Positions 15,531 to 23,995 of a stretch of 64,000 bases of DNA are shown in pieces. The stretch is from positions 7,502,001 to 7,566,000 of the forward strand of contig NZ_CP108464.1 of the NCBI RefSeq assembly GCF_036226405.1. The letters are read 5' to 3'. The position numbers and the translations under genes were made by a program. The stretch comes from Streptomyces sp. NBC_01260 (lineage in GTDB: Bacteria; Actinomycetota; Actinomycetes; Streptomycetales; Streptomycetaceae). Under the pieces are notes generated by a model that was not told the DNA's origin, did not search any database, and saw only the letters and a list, made by a program, of their open reading frames with translations. How positions within the stretch are numbered: the first letter of the stretch is position 1; each line of letters begins with the position of its first letter.

Positions 15531-16430
15531 GTGAAGGTCGGCTGCATCGGGCTCGGCGACATCGCGCAGAAGGCGTATCTGCCAGTACTCACCACCCTGC
15601 CGGGGATCGAACTGCATCTGCAGACCCGCACCCCCGCCACCCTGGCGGCGGTCGCCGAGACCCACCGGATTCCGGCCGCGCAGTGCCACACCGACCTCGA
15701 ATCGCTGCTCGCCCAGGGGCTGGACGCGGCGTTCGTGCACGCCCCGACCGCCGTACATCCGGAGATCGCCGGCCGGCTGATCGAGGCGGGCGTTCCCACC
15801 TACGTCGACAAGCCGCTCGCGTACGGACTCGCGGAGTCCGAGCGACTGGTGGAGCTGGCCGAGGCGCGCGGTGTCGGTCTCGCCGTCGGCTTCAACCGCC
15901 GCGTGGCGCCCGGCTACGCCCAGTGCGCCGAGCACCCGCGCGAGCTGATCCTCATGCAGAAGAACCGGGTCGGGCTGCCGGAGGCGCCGCGGACCATGGT
16001 CCTGGACGACTTCATCCACGTGGTCGACACCCTGCGCTTCCTGGTACCCGGGCCGGTCGAGCACACCGTCGTACGGGCCAGGATCCGCGACGGCCTGATG
16101 CACCACGTCGTGCTCCAGCTGTCCGGCGACGGCTTCACCGCCATCGGTGCGATGAACCGGCTGAGCGGCTCGACCGAGGAACGGCTGGAGGTCTCCGGCC
16201 AGGACTCCAAGCGTGAGGTCGTCAACCTCGCCGAGGTGATCGACCACAAGGGGCAGCCCAGCGTACGGCGGCGCGGCGACTGGGTGCCGGTGGCCCGCCA
16301 GCGCGGCATCGAGCAGAGCGTGCTGTCGTTCCTGGACGCCGTGCGGGCCGGAAAGCCGCTGAGCGCCCGGGACGCCCTGGAGACGCACGAGCTCTGCGAG
16401 CGCATCCTGCGTGATCTCGACTGCGCGTAG
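15531..16430 (+). CDS. Gfo/Idh/MocA family oxidoreductase
   Basis: NAD(P)-dependent oxidoreductase of 299 residues. A Rossmann N-terminus starts KVGCIGLGDIAQKAYLPVL, the family motif DKPLAYGLAESERLVELAE carries the conserved Lys-Pro, and the C-terminal alpha/beta domain contains DDFIHVVDTLRFLVPG with the catalytic-type His. Substrates of the family are sugars, inositols or related polyols; this one is not identified. GTG 15531 follows GAGGGGGA; the frame is open upstream but overlaps the monooxygenase. Probably co-transcribed with that gene. Confidence 0.88.
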   Translation: MKVGCIGLGDIAQKAYLPVLTTLPGIELHLQTRTPATLAAVAETHRIPAAQCHTDLESLLAQGLDAAFVHAPTAVHPEIAGRLIEAGVPTYVDKPLAYGLAESERLVELAEARGVGLAVGFNRRVAPGYAQCAEHPRELILMQKNRVGLPEAPRTMVLDDFIHVVDTLRFLVPGPVEHTVVRARIRDGLMHHVVLQLSGDGFTAIGAMNRLSGSTEERLEVSGQDSKREVVNLAEVIDHKGQPSVRRRGDWVPVARQRGIEQSVLSFLDAVRAGKPLSARDALETHELCERILRDLDCA

Positions 16431-16469
16431 GGCCTTGCGCAGGGCCGCTCGTGGGGGGCAGCTCGTCCG

Positions 16470-16500
16470 GGGCGGGGACGGGGCGGCCCCTGCCCCGCCC
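16470..16500 (+). terminator. putative terminator after the Gfo/Idh gene
   Basis: 8-bp stem GGGCGGGG / CCCCGCCC enclosing 15 nt, 40 nt after the stop. Confidence 0.45.
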
Positions 16501-16577
16501 GCCGTTCCTCCGGATGCGTGCGGACCGGGGCCGATGCAGGCTGAGGAGATGGACCGCCGGCCCGTGGAGGTGACCTC

Positions 16578-16937
16578 GTGAAGCCCCGCCGCGAGCCCCA
16601 GAGCTGGAGTGCGCTCCAGCCCCCGCCCGGCTACTACTCGGCAGACGGACGTCCGCCCGACGCCATGCAGCGCGCCCTGATCCTCGACTGGGCGGTCAGC
16701 CAGCGGATCGCGAGCGGCTGGCGCGTGGAGTCCCGCTCCAAGACCCAGGTCGTCATGGTCCGGGGCCGTCCCCTGAACCATGTGCTGCACGCCGTCCTGA
16801 CGGTTTTCAGCTGCTTCGTGTGGGGCGTGGTGTGGCTGGTGCTGGGCGTGACCAACAAGGTCGAACGGATCGCGCTCACCGTTGACGCCATGGGCGACAT
16901 CGTCTCCGTGAACGGTCCGGGCCGGAACACGTTCTGA
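16578..16937 (+). CDS. small membrane protein, hypothetical
   Basis: Protein of 119 residues with one central hydrophobic segment (AVLTVFSCFVWGVVWLVLGV, about residues 73-92). A soluble N-terminal part contains RIASGWRVESRSKTQVVMVR, similar to DUF-type membrane proteins that carry a short beta hairpin before the helix. There is no signal peptidase site. GTG 16578 follows GGAGG by about 7 nt. It is convergent with lnt. Function unknown. Confidence 0.7.
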   Translation: MKPRREPQSWSALQPPPGYYSADGRPPDAMQRALILDWAVSQRIASGWRVESRSKTQVVMVRGRPLNHVLHAVLTVFSCFVWGVVWLVLGVTNKVERIALTVDAMGDIVSVNGPGRNTF

Positions 16938-16977
16938 ACGCACACCACTCATGAGCCGGACGTGCACGACCCGTGGG

Positions 16978-18642
16978 TCACTGCGTGGGCTCCGTCCGGG
17001 ACTCGGACTCCGTCCGGGACTCCGCTGCCGGGCGGGTGGGCTGTACGGATGCCGCCCCGCCGTCCGTGGCGACCACATCCGCCGGAACGGACCGGCTGGG
17101 CCTGCCGCGCACGGACCGTATCCCTTCGAAGGCGCAGAACGCGGCCAGGATGCCCAGTGCGCCGTACAACGGCCAGTCACCCAGCCGGACGTACAGCGTG
17201 GTGCCGCCGGCCAGGGGTACGCCGAACACCGCGGCCCCGCTCGTGTCCGTACCGAGCGGAGCACCGACCCGCTCACCCTGCGGGCCGTACACCGTGCTGA
17301 CGCCCGTCAGCGTGGCATGCACCATCGGGCGGCCGTTCTCGGCGGCCCGCAGCGCTCCGAGCGAGGCGTGCTGGGCGGGCGCCCAGCCGTGCTGGAAGGA
17401 CGAGGTGGAGGACTGGGCGATCAGCAGCTGTGCACCGTCACGGGTCAGCCGCCGGCTCATGTCGGGAAACGCGGACTCGAAACAGACCAGCGGGCCGATG
17501 CGCAGCGCGCTCGCGCCGGGCAGCGTCATCGTCACCTGCCGTGTGCCGCGCAGCCGGTCCTCGCCGGCCGCCCTGCCCATCGAGGTGGCCCAGCCGAGTG
17601 CCGAACGGGCCGGGACGTACTCGCCGAAGGGAACCAGCCGCATCTTGTCGTAACGGTCCCCGGTCAGTCCCTGCGGACCCACCAGCACCGCGCTCTTGAA
17701 GATGCCGGTCCGGCCCGACGCATCGGTCTGTTTGGCGTCCACGTTCACCAGCACATCCGCGCCCACCAGCCGCGACAGCGCCGCGATCCGGGCCGCGACA
17801 TCGGGCCGCCGGACCGGATCGACCCCGACGCTGCTCTCGCCCCACACGACCAGGTCGAGGTCCCGGCCCGCCAGCGAGCGCGTCAGCTCCTCACTGCGGG
17901 CGAAACGGCGCTGCACACTGCCGGGCCCCTCGATGACACCGGGCTGCACGACGGCGATCCGCGCCACCCCCGAACGCTCCGGCTGCGGCGCCCACATCCA
18001 CACCGTGCCCACCGCCACGGCGCCCGCCACGAGCGAGACGACGGCCGCCGTACGGGCGGCCGAGGCCACCAGCAGCACGGTGAACGCGGTGTTCACCGCC
18101 ACCACCAGCAGGCTCACCAGCCAGACCCCGCCCACCGAAGCCAGCCGGAGCGCGGGTGTCACCTGCCACTGGCTCGCGCCCAGCAGCCCCCAGGGGCCGC
18201 CGAGCGCCTCCCAGGAGCGGGCCAGTTCGATCATCAGCCAGCCGCACGGGACCACGATCACGGCCGCCACCACCGCGGCGGCGGACAGCGGCCCGCGCAG
18301 CAGGCGGGAGACCAGCAGACCCCACGGGGCCCACAGCAGACCGAGCAGGGCCGCCAGCACCACGATGAACACATGGAGACTCGGCATCAGCCAGTGGTGC
18401 ACGGCCAGCATGTAACCGGTACCGCCGAGCCATCCGTCGAGCGCCGCCCGGCGGCCGCTGCCGGCGGACCGGATCAGCAGCAGCAGCGGGACCAGGGCGA
18501 CGTAGGCGAACCACCACAGCGAAGGAGCGGGGAACGCGAGCGCCGGCAGCGCACCGGCGAGGAGCGCGACGATGCCACGCCACAGGGTGGATCCGAGTAT
18601 CCGTTCGCCCCACTCGCGCCGCTGCCCGGCCCTGGTCCACAT
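16978..18642 (-). CDS. lnt: apolipoprotein N-acyltransferase
   Basis: Transfers a third acyl chain to the N-terminal cysteine of lipoproteins, the last step of lipoprotein maturation. The 554 residues comprise about six N-terminal membrane helices, a carbon-nitrogen-hydrolase domain and a last helix. The catalytic triad is visible: Glu in WGES (about 268), Lys in YDKMRLVPFGEYVP (about 332) and Cys in VCFESAFPD (about 385). The tail after the last helix is extended and charged, as in actinobacteria. Streptomycetes usually have two Lnt-like proteins; which one this matches cannot be settled here. It is convergent with the small membrane-protein gene. Confidence 0.93.
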   Translation of the reverse strand: MWTRAGQRREWGERILGSTLWRGIVALLAGALPALAFPAPSLWWFAYVALVPLLLLIRSAGSGRRAALDGWLGGTGYMLAVHHWLMPSLHVFIVVLAALLGLLWAPWGLLVSRLLRGPLSAAAVVAAVIVVPCGWLMIELARSWEALGGPWGLLGASQWQVTPALRLASVGGVWLVSLLVVAVNTAFTVLLVASAARTAAVVSLVAGAVAVGTVWMWAPQPERSGVARIAVVQPGVIEGPGSVQRRFARSEELTRSLAGRDLDLVVWGESSVGVDPVRRPDVAARIAALSRLVGADVLVNVDAKQTDASGRTGIFKSAVLVGPQGLTGDRYDKMRLVPFGEYVPARSALGWATSMGRAAGEDRLRGTRQVTMTLPGASALRIGPLVCFESAFPDMSRRLTRDGAQLLIAQSSTSSFQHGWAPAQHASLGALRAAENGRPMVHATLTGVSTVYGPQGERVGAPLGTDTSGAAVFGVPLAGGTTLYVRLGDWPLYGALGILAAFCAFEGIRSVRGRPSRSVPADVVATDGGAASVQPTRPAAESRTESESRTEPTQ

Positions 18643-18739
18643 GCCGCGCCTCCTCGTCCTGCCCGCATCGCCGATTCCGTCGGGGGCCCGCTCCGGTGTT
18701 CTCCCCCAGTGTGGGGCAGCGGAAGCGGACCGGCGCGGA

Positions 18740-19243
18740 TCAGCCGGCGGCGAGGGCGCCCGACAGGCTCCGCCACTTCTCCTGGACGGTCACACCCCGG
18801 ATCTGCCAGCCGCTGTCCGTGCGGACCAGGTCGAAGGCGTACCGCCCGCCGGAGACGAAGTTCGGTGCGGTCGCACGGGATTCGTCCCCGCCGTTCCCGG
18901 CGGCTTCGGCGTCGTTCCCGAGCCGCATCGGGTTCAGGTAGTCGGCCTGCACCAGGGCGCCGTCGCCCGGGTAGCCCCCGAGATCCTGGAGGTCGAGGCG
19001 GCGGTTGACGATCAGATGCTGCCGTACGGGAAAGAGGAGCATGGTCTGCGAGAGCCATTGCGCGACCTCGGATGCGGGCCCTTCGATGCCGCCCGCGGTG
19101 CGGTAGTCGGCGCGGCCGTCCGAGGTGAACAGTGCTCGGTAGTCCGCCCATTCGCCGTCGTCCACCGCCACCGCGTAGCCGGTGATCACTGCATCGATGG
19201 AGATCCGGTCCATCACGGTCGAGAGATCCACACGCTGCGTCAT
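18740..19243 (-). CDS. SnoaL/NTF2-like domain protein
   Basis: Protein of 167 residues with the cone-shaped NTF2/SnoaL fold: the start MDRISIDAVITGYAVAVDDG and EWADYRALFTSDGRADYRTA are the usual first helix and strand, and the end YAFDLVRTDSGWQIRGVTVQ is the usual last strand pair. Such proteins bind small hydrophobic molecules or act as cyclases, dehydratases or isomerases. No catalytic residues can be assigned safely. It is a single gene on the minus strand upstream of lnt (97-nt gap), so co-transcription is possible but unproven. Confidence 0.8.
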   Translation of the reverse strand: MTQRVDLSTVMDRISIDAVITGYAVAVDDGEWADYRALFTSDGRADYRTAGGIEGPASEVAQWLSQTMLLFPVRQHLIVNRRLDLQDLGGYPGDGALVQADYLNPMRLGNDAEAAGNGGDESRATAPNFVSGGRYAFDLVRTDSGWQIRGVTVQEKWRSLSGALAAG

Positions 19244-19348
19244 CGGGTCAGTCTGTGCCCACGGGAGTCAGGGGCCAAGTGCCGTGCACAGAAGGCCGGC
19301 CGGGACCCGCCGCGCGGGGGGCGGCGCCGGAGGCGCGGAAGCACGGCG

Positions 19349-20212
19349 TCACCCGGGCACCACGGCCACCGGGCCCCGCGCGTGCGTGAGCGTGGTCTGC
19401 GCCACCGGCGAGAGGCCGAGCCCCAGGGACTCGCCGCCCCTGCGCCGCCCGATCACCGTCAGGGCCGCGGTCGCCGACGCCGCGACGAGCGTGTGTGACG
19501 CGGAGCCGTTGACGGGCTCCCGCACGACCTCGACCCCCGGGTACTGCTCCCGCCGCCCCGCGGTCAGCTCGGCGAGGGTGCGCTCGGCCGAGTCGGCCGC
19601 CGCGTCCCGGTCGAACACCGGTCCGCCGGACAGCATCGAGGAGAACATCGTCCAGCCGTGCACGATCCGCAACCGTGCACCGGGGCGCGACGCGGCCGCC
19701 TCGAAGGCGAACTCCAGCACCGACTCACTGCTCTCGTCGGCGGCCACGCCCGCGACGACGTCCTGGAAGACCTCCGCCGCCTCCTGCGGGTCGTCCTCCC
19801 GCTGCCCGCCGTGGACGACGACCACGGGGCACCGGGCCATGGACGCGGTCGCCAGGCTGTTGGAACCCAGCATCAGGGAGCGGAAGCCGCCGAGCCCGCG
19901 CGAGCCGACCACCACCATCGACGCGGCGCGGCTGAGCGCGGTCAGTGCCGCCGCCGGGAAGTCGAGCGGCGCGAGGGTCGTGGGATGCAGCCCCGGCGCG
20001 ATCTCCTTCACCCGGCGGACGGACTCCGTGAGCAGTTCCTCCGCCTCGCGCTGCTGCGCCTCCTGGCCGGCCCGCCGGGTGTGCTGGAGCGCGTGCACGA
20101 CCACCAGCGCACGTCCCCGGCGGAGCGCCTCGCGGGCCGCCCAGTCCAGTGCCTCGCGGCCGGGCGACGAACCGTCGACCCCGGCGATCACGGGAAGCTC
20201 GGTGCTGGTCAT
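19349..20212 (-). CDS. universal stress protein, tandem UspA domains
   Basis: Two UspA domains in 287 residues. The first begins PVIAGVDGSSPGREALDWAA and carries the ATP-binding loop VVVGSRGLGGFRSLMLGS; the second ends ALTVIGRRRGGESLGLGLSP and PVAVVPG. Such tandem proteins bind ATP and are induced under hypoxia or stationary phase in actinobacteria, often through DevR/DosR-type regulators; no such box was identified upstream. ATG 20212 is chosen because the upstream extension lacks family similarity. It is divergent from the gene at 20396. Confidence 0.9.
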   Translation of the reverse strand: MTSTELPVIAGVDGSSPGREALDWAAREALRRGRALVVVHALQHTRRAGQEAQQREAEELLTESVRRVKEIAPGLHPTTLAPLDFPAAALTALSRAASMVVVGSRGLGGFRSLMLGSNSLATASMARCPVVVVHGGQREDDPQEAAEVFQDVVAGVAADESSESVLEFAFEAAASRPGARLRIVHGWTMFSSMLSGGPVFDRDAAADSAERTLAELTAGRREQYPGVEVVREPVNGSASHTLVAASATAALTVIGRRRGGESLGLGLSPVAQTTLTHARGPVAVVPG

Positions 20213-20383
20213 GGCTGTCTCCGCTGTCCGATGGCAGGTGTCCCGTCCGGCACGTGCGCGCCGGGGACGTACCTCGTACGCTACGGTCGGCCGCTGCCTG
20301 TTGCCGAGGCGAGGACGGCCGGCCGGGTCCGGCACGACGGTGCGCCGAACGCTGTTGTCCTCGTCGGCTGCCGCGCCTGCACC

Positions 20384-20389
20384 TATGCT
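20384..20389 (+). promoter_or_regulatory. -10 box of a leaderless gene
   Basis: TATGCT placed 6 nt before ATG 20396, so the transcript probably begins at the start codon. Confidence 0.45.
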
Positions 20390-20395
20390 CGCGGG

Positions 20396-20773
20396 ATGGA
20401 GCAGAGCGAAGTCGTGAAGCGTGTGATCGGCATCCTCACGGAGGCGGGCGAAATGCGCAGGCTCTTGGAGGAGAGCCCGGACCGAGGTGACCCGAGCAAC
20501 GACTCGACCGTGGTGACCGCCCTCCTGAACGAGACGATGCCGCGGATCGCGATCCCCGAGGACGCCACCATCGAGGACGTGGTGGGGCTGGTCGGCCGCG
20601 AGGTCGGTGGAGCGGTGGAGCAGTTGGTCGGCGCGTTCACCCTGGCGTTCGCGATGCTGGCGCAGGTGCACGACTCGGGCCAGACGGATGTGTCGTCCGC
20701 CGACGTGCTGCAGGACCTCGCGCTGCGGGCCGAGCAGTTCGGCACCGAGGGCCCGGGGGAAACGGAAGCGTAG
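20396..20773 (+). CDS. conserved hypothetical protein
   Basis: Acidic soluble protein of 125 residues, mainly helical (SEVVKRVIGILTEAGEMRRL, then EDVVGLVGREVGGAVEQLVG, AFTLAFAMLAQVHDSG). There is no cysteine, signal peptide or known motif. ATG 20396 has no Shine-Dalgarno but lies 6 nt after TATGCT, matching the leaderless pattern of the window. The flavin-reductase gene follows after 32 nt with its own possible -10. Function unknown. Confidence 0.65.
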   Translation: MEQSEVVKRVIGILTEAGEMRRLLEESPDRGDPSNDSTVVTALLNETMPRIAIPEDATIEDVVGLVGREVGGAVEQLVGAFTLAFAMLAQVHDSGQTDVSSADVLQDLALRAEQFGTEGPGETEA

Positions 20774-20805
20774 GGCCGTCCGGGACGGGCGGCATACTCG
20801 TCGGC

Positions 20806-21426
20806 ATGCGCATCGACTTCGACCCCCAGTGCACGGACCGGGGCACGTTCTACCGGCTGCTCACCGCCGTGGTCGTTCCCCGGCCCATCGCCTGGATCTC
20901 CACCGTCACCCCGGACGGCGAAACGGCCAACCTCGCACCGCACTCCTTCTTCACGATCGCCTGTGTGAGCCCGCCCGTCATCCAGTTCACCTCGGTCGGG
21001 CGCAAGGACTCGCTGCGCAACATCGAGGAGACCGGCTCCTTCGTGGTCAACTTCGCCCCGGAGCACCTCTTCGAGCAGATCAACGCGACCGCGACCGACT
21101 TTCCCCGGGGCGTCAGCGAGTTCACGGCCGTGGGCGTCGAGCCGGAACCCAGCCTGAAGGTGAAGCCGCCACGGGTGGCGGGATCGCCGGTCGCCCTCGA
21201 ATGCGAGCTGCACAGCACGGTCCTGCTCGGCGACTCCACAGTCGTCTTCGGCCGTGTGGTGCACGCCGTGGTCGACGAGGACGTCATGACGGACGGGCAT
21301 CCGGAAGCCGCCAGACTGCGCCCGCTGACCCGGCTCGGCAAGGACGAGTGGGGCACCTTCGGAGGCGTACGGGAGATCTCCCGTGTCCCGTACGCCCAGT
21401 GGCAGGAGGACCGCGGCGCCCGGTGA
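20806..21426 (+). CDS. flavin reductase family protein
   Basis: FMN-binding split-barrel protein, 206 residues, of the DIM6/NTAB flavin-reductase group: RLLTAVVVPRPIAWISTVTP, NLAPHSFFTIACVSPPVIQF and FVVNFAPEHLFEQINATATD are the family blocks that bind FMN and form the dimer. It would supply reduced flavin to a monooxygenase or reduce quinone-like substrates. No partner monooxygenase is adjacent; the FAD enzyme at 14264 is internal-flavin type and does not need it. CATACT 7 nt before ATG suggests a leaderless start. Confidence 0.88.
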   Translation: MRIDFDPQCTDRGTFYRLLTAVVVPRPIAWISTVTPDGETANLAPHSFFTIACVSPPVIQFTSVGRKDSLRNIEETGSFVVNFAPEHLFEQINATATDFPRGVSEFTAVGVEPEPSLKVKPPRVAGSPVALECELHSTVLLGDSTVVFGRVVHAVVDEDVMTDGHPEAARLRPLTRLGKDEWGTFGGVREISRVPYAQWQEDRGAR

Positions 21427-21570
21427 GGCGGTGCGTGGGCCCGAGAGCCGCGCCGCTGCTCCACGGGGCGCTCCCCGGCTCCGGGAGCCGCAACTACTCC
21501 ACCCGGCGTACGGTCACTGCCTTCCGGCGTACGACGACGCCGGGGCGCGTGTCGGGGGATCCTGCGCACC

Positions 21571-22395
21571 ATGGAGAACCGGATGACAGCGACAGCCCCG
21601 GCCGGCCGGGCGGGCAACCATGCCCCCGGCCTGTCCACGCCCTTGCGCGGCCTGCGGGACGCACGTCCGGTCGAGGGGCTCTGCTACGCGACGGGGGCCG
21701 TGCTCATCGCGTCGGGACTGGCGCATCTCGTCGTCCTCCTCGTCGACGGCGGGTCCTGGGACGGCCCGGTGTCCTGGCGCAAGCCCATCACCTTCGGCCT
21801 CTCCTTCGGCCTGACGCTCATCGCGATCGCATGGGTCTCCGCGTACCTGCGGATCGGTGTCCGCACCCGGACCGCGCTGCTGGGGCTGTTCGCCGCGGAC
21901 TGCGTGCTGGAGGTCGCCGGAATCACCGTGCAGGCATGGCGGCACGTGCCGTCCCACTTCAACATGGAGACCCCGTTCGACACAGGGGTGTCCATGACGC
22001 TCGCCGTCGGCGGGGCTGCGCTCGTCGTCATCCTCTGCACGCTCTCGGCCGCAGCCTTCCTCCGGCGGCCCGGCGGACCGCCCGGCATGGCGCTCGCGCT
22101 GCGTGCGGGCTGCGCGATTCTCGTCATCGGACTGCTGTCGGGTGCGGCCATGATCGCGCGCGGCGTGTATCTCACCCGCACCGGGCATCAGTTGGCCGGG
22201 TACGCCTCCACGGCATCGCTCAAGCCTCTGCACGGCGTCAGTCTCCACGCCGTCCTGGTGCTCCCGGTACTGGTACGCCTCCTGGCCATGACATCGTGGA
22301 GCCCACACACCCGCGTGTCCGTCGTGCGGGCCGCCGTCGGCTGCTACGCGGCGGCTGTCGCGGCAGCGCTGGTGTGGGCGGTCGTCGCTTACTGA
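21571..22395 (+). CDS. multi-pass membrane protein, hypothetical
   Basis: Predicted integral membrane protein of 274 residues with about seven hydrophobic helices (LCYATGAVLIASGLAHLVVL, RKPITFGLSFGLTLIAIAWV, TLAVGGAALVVILCTLSAAA and others). A basic/hydrophilic N-terminus precedes the first helix. No transport or enzyme motif was recognised. The second Met (ATG 21583, MTATAPAG) is an alternative start. It stands alone between the flavin reductase and the small-peptide gene. Confidence 0.72.
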   Translation: MENRMTATAPAGRAGNHAPGLSTPLRGLRDARPVEGLCYATGAVLIASGLAHLVVLLVDGGSWDGPVSWRKPITFGLSFGLTLIAIAWVSAYLRIGVRTRTALLGLFAADCVLEVAGITVQAWRHVPSHFNMETPFDTGVSMTLAVGGAALVVILCTLSAAAFLRRPGGPPGMALALRAGCAILVIGLLSGAAMIARGVYLTRTGHQLAGYASTASLKPLHGVSLHAVLVLPVLVRLLAMTSWSPHTRVSVVRAAVGCYAAAVAAALVWAVVAY

Positions 22396-22601
22396 TGCGA
22401 CCGTGAAGGCGAACACGGGGCGCACCGGCGACGGTGCCGACGGCCGGACCGGCGGCAACGGATAGTCTCTGCAAGCCTCGTCGGATACCGGTGCCCTGGT
22501 GGGTGTGGGACCGGGACGATGCCATACCCCCGTCGTCGCCGCTGTCCACGGACCGGCCGGCCACGGGGCTCTCACACTAACTGCGATGTACAGGAGACCC
22601 G

Positions 22602-22760
22602 ATGGCTGATACCCCGCCCCGCCAGGTTCAGCGGCGCTCGGACGAGAGCGCGGCGGGCTCGGCGGCCGAGGCCCCGGGCCGTGTCGAGGCCGTACCGACA
22701 CCCCGCTACCAGGGGCTGTTCGTCGAACCCGATCTTCCGCCCTTCGTCGAGACCGAGTGA
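22602..22760 (+). CDS. 52-aa peptide gene, hypothetical
   Basis: Short gene with a good Shine-Dalgarno (CAGGAGA, 5 nt before ATG 22602), strong codon bias and its own long terminator. The product begins MADTPPRQVQRRSDESAAGS, is charged and flexible in the first half, and ends with a compact tail, YQGLFVEPDLPPFVETE. There is no cysteine, signal peptide or hydrophobic helix. The charged leader plus distinct acidic/aromatic tail recalls precursor peptides, but no modifying enzyme lies nearby, so a ribosomal natural product is only speculation. It is followed by a divergent-looking TetR locus that may be unrelated. Confidence 0.6.
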   Translation: MADTPPRQVQRRSDESAAGSAAEAPGRVEAVPTPRYQGLFVEPDLPPFVETE

Positions 22761-22778
22761 CGGAATCCCGGCCGAGGT

Positions 22779-22824
22779 CCGGACTGCCCCCGTTCCCGCT
22801 CCGGCGGGCACGGGGGCAGTCCGG
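22779..22824 (+). terminator. strong terminator of the small-peptide gene
   Basis: Perfect 15-bp stem (22779-22793 with 22810-22824), 16-nt loop that can pair further, 18 nt after the stop codon. Confidence 0.85.
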
Positions 22825-22908
22825 TACCGGGGCGCCCGCCCTGTGGCCTCCAGCCGCCCCGCGCGGACCTCGGCTGTGCGTGCGCGGCGCATCAGGGAAG
22901 CTGTCGGC

Positions 22909-23538
22909 ATGAACATCTCTGGCGACGAGGGCTCACCGCAACGAGCGGGCTACCGGCGATCGGCGGGGTCGCCACGCGGTGAGGCCCGGCGCCGGGAACT
23001 GCTCGACCGGGTCACCGAGGACCTCGCGGCCAACGGAATCGTGGACTTCTCGCTGCGGCGCGCCGCACGCGCGGCCGGCGCCACGCACAAGGTGCTCCTC
23101 TACCACTTCGACGGAGCCGACGACCTGCTCGTGCAGGCCGTCGTCCAACTGCGCCGACGCCGCATCGCGAAGGCGCTGGCTGCCGCGACCGAGGGAGAGG
23201 TCCGCCGGTCACTGGGGGACTGGGTGCGCGCGATCTGGCCCATCCTGGTGGGCGAGGAGGCGGCGGTGCTCGATCAGGCCATCGGCCTGGCGATGTACGA
23301 CTCCGAACGCTATGCCGCACTCGGCCGCGAGGCCTCCCAGCAGTACCTGCCCACTCTGCTGTCGGTCTGCCCGGAGCACTGGTCCGCGCGGCGCCGGCTG
23401 GAGGTCGCCGAGATGGTCCTCGCGACGCTCCGCGGCTTCCTGGTGGACGCCCGGACCAGCGGCGACACCGCCGGGGTCGCCGCCGGGTTCGAGGCCCTGG
23501 TGCGCGCGCTGGAGCGCGAGGAGGCCGCCGAGGAGTGA
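22909..23538 (+). CDS. TetR-family regulator
   Basis: TetR/AcrR-type repressor of 209 residues. The DNA-binding domain spans about 30-75 (RVTEDLAANGIVDFSLRRAA, RAAGATHKVLLYHFDGADDL); the rest is the ligand-binding domain, with LGDWVRAIWPILVGEEAAVL and a typical dimer helix near the C-terminus. ATG 22909 is used. A perfect 18-bp palindrome 54 nt after its stop lies upstream of the hydrolase genes and is the natural candidate operator, making those genes its likely targets. Its own promoter region overlaps the terminator of the 52-aa peptide gene. Confidence 0.88.
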   Translation: MNISGDEGSPQRAGYRRSAGSPRGEARRRELLDRVTEDLAANGIVDFSLRRAARAAGATHKVLLYHFDGADDLLVQAVVQLRRRRIAKALAAATEGEVRRSLGDWVRAIWPILVGEEAAVLDQAIGLAMYDSERYAALGREASQQYLPTLLSVCPEHWSARRRLEVAEMVLATLRGFLVDARTSGDTAGVAAGFEALVRALEREEAAEE

Positions 23539-23591
23539 CCGCGCTCGCCAGGCGGGCCGCAGGGCGGGGCCGGGCGAGCGATGGACACGAT

Positions 23592-23609
23592 GTGAACCAC
23601 GTGGTTCAC
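23592..23609. promoter_or_regulatory. perfect 18-bp palindrome, probable TetR operator
   Basis: GTGAACCACGTGGTTCAC, located between the tetR stop (23538) and the hydrolase start (23648), about 39 nt before the start codon. No other copy was found next to the tetR gene start. Confidence 0.75.
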
Positions 23610-23647
23610 TTTTGGGAGGGATGAATCCCGCCCAGCCGGAGGTCGTC

Positions 23648-23995
23648 ATGCGCACGTCCGCAGAACGCCAGAAGGTCCGATTCGCCGCCGGCGGCACCGA
23701 ATGCGCGGCCTGGCATCACCCGGGAACGAACGGCGGCTGCGTGATCATGGCCGCCGGCGGCGGGGTGACCAAGGAGCCAGCCACCTCCCGCAACGCGACG
23801 CGCCACCAGAGCCCGCTTGCGATGCTGCGGCTCACCGGCACCGTCTTGCGGGACGCGGCAGGCGCTCTCCTGGGCCGCCGCCCCGTGCTGGCGCCGCTCG
23901 CGGGCGAGTTGTCCTTCCTGCGCCGGCAGCTGCCCGACACGGCATCCGCGAAACGGCCCGCCGCCGAGGACGCATCATCGGTACGACGGCCATGA
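23648..23995 (+). pseudogene. alpha/beta-hydrolase with internal deletion
   Basis: ATG 23648 (GGAGG 5 nt upstream) starts a normal alpha/beta-hydrolase N-terminus (KVRFAAGGTECAAWHHPGTN, CVIMAAGGGVTKEPAT). It then jumps directly to what in homologues is a central/late block (RNATRHQSPLAMLRLTGTVL, RDAAGALLGRRPVLAPLAGE). The nucleophile elbow and most of the core are missing, and the last ~28 residues look out of frame. An internal deletion is the simplest reading. The stop overlaps the ATG of the next, intact hydrolase (ATGA), so this stub now serves as its translated leader. Called 115 aa. Confidence 0.55.

Noticed and set aside
13482..16430. Small biosynthetic gene cluster (TetR, monooxygenase, Gfo/Idh)
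   Set aside because: No scaffold-making enzyme (PKS, NRPS, terpene cyclase) is present; a simple catabolic or detoxifying operon is more likely.
15480..17276. 598-codon minus-strand frame across the Gfo/Idh gene and part of lnt
   Set aside because: Antisense shadow; spans two well-supported genes in both orientations without any family motif.
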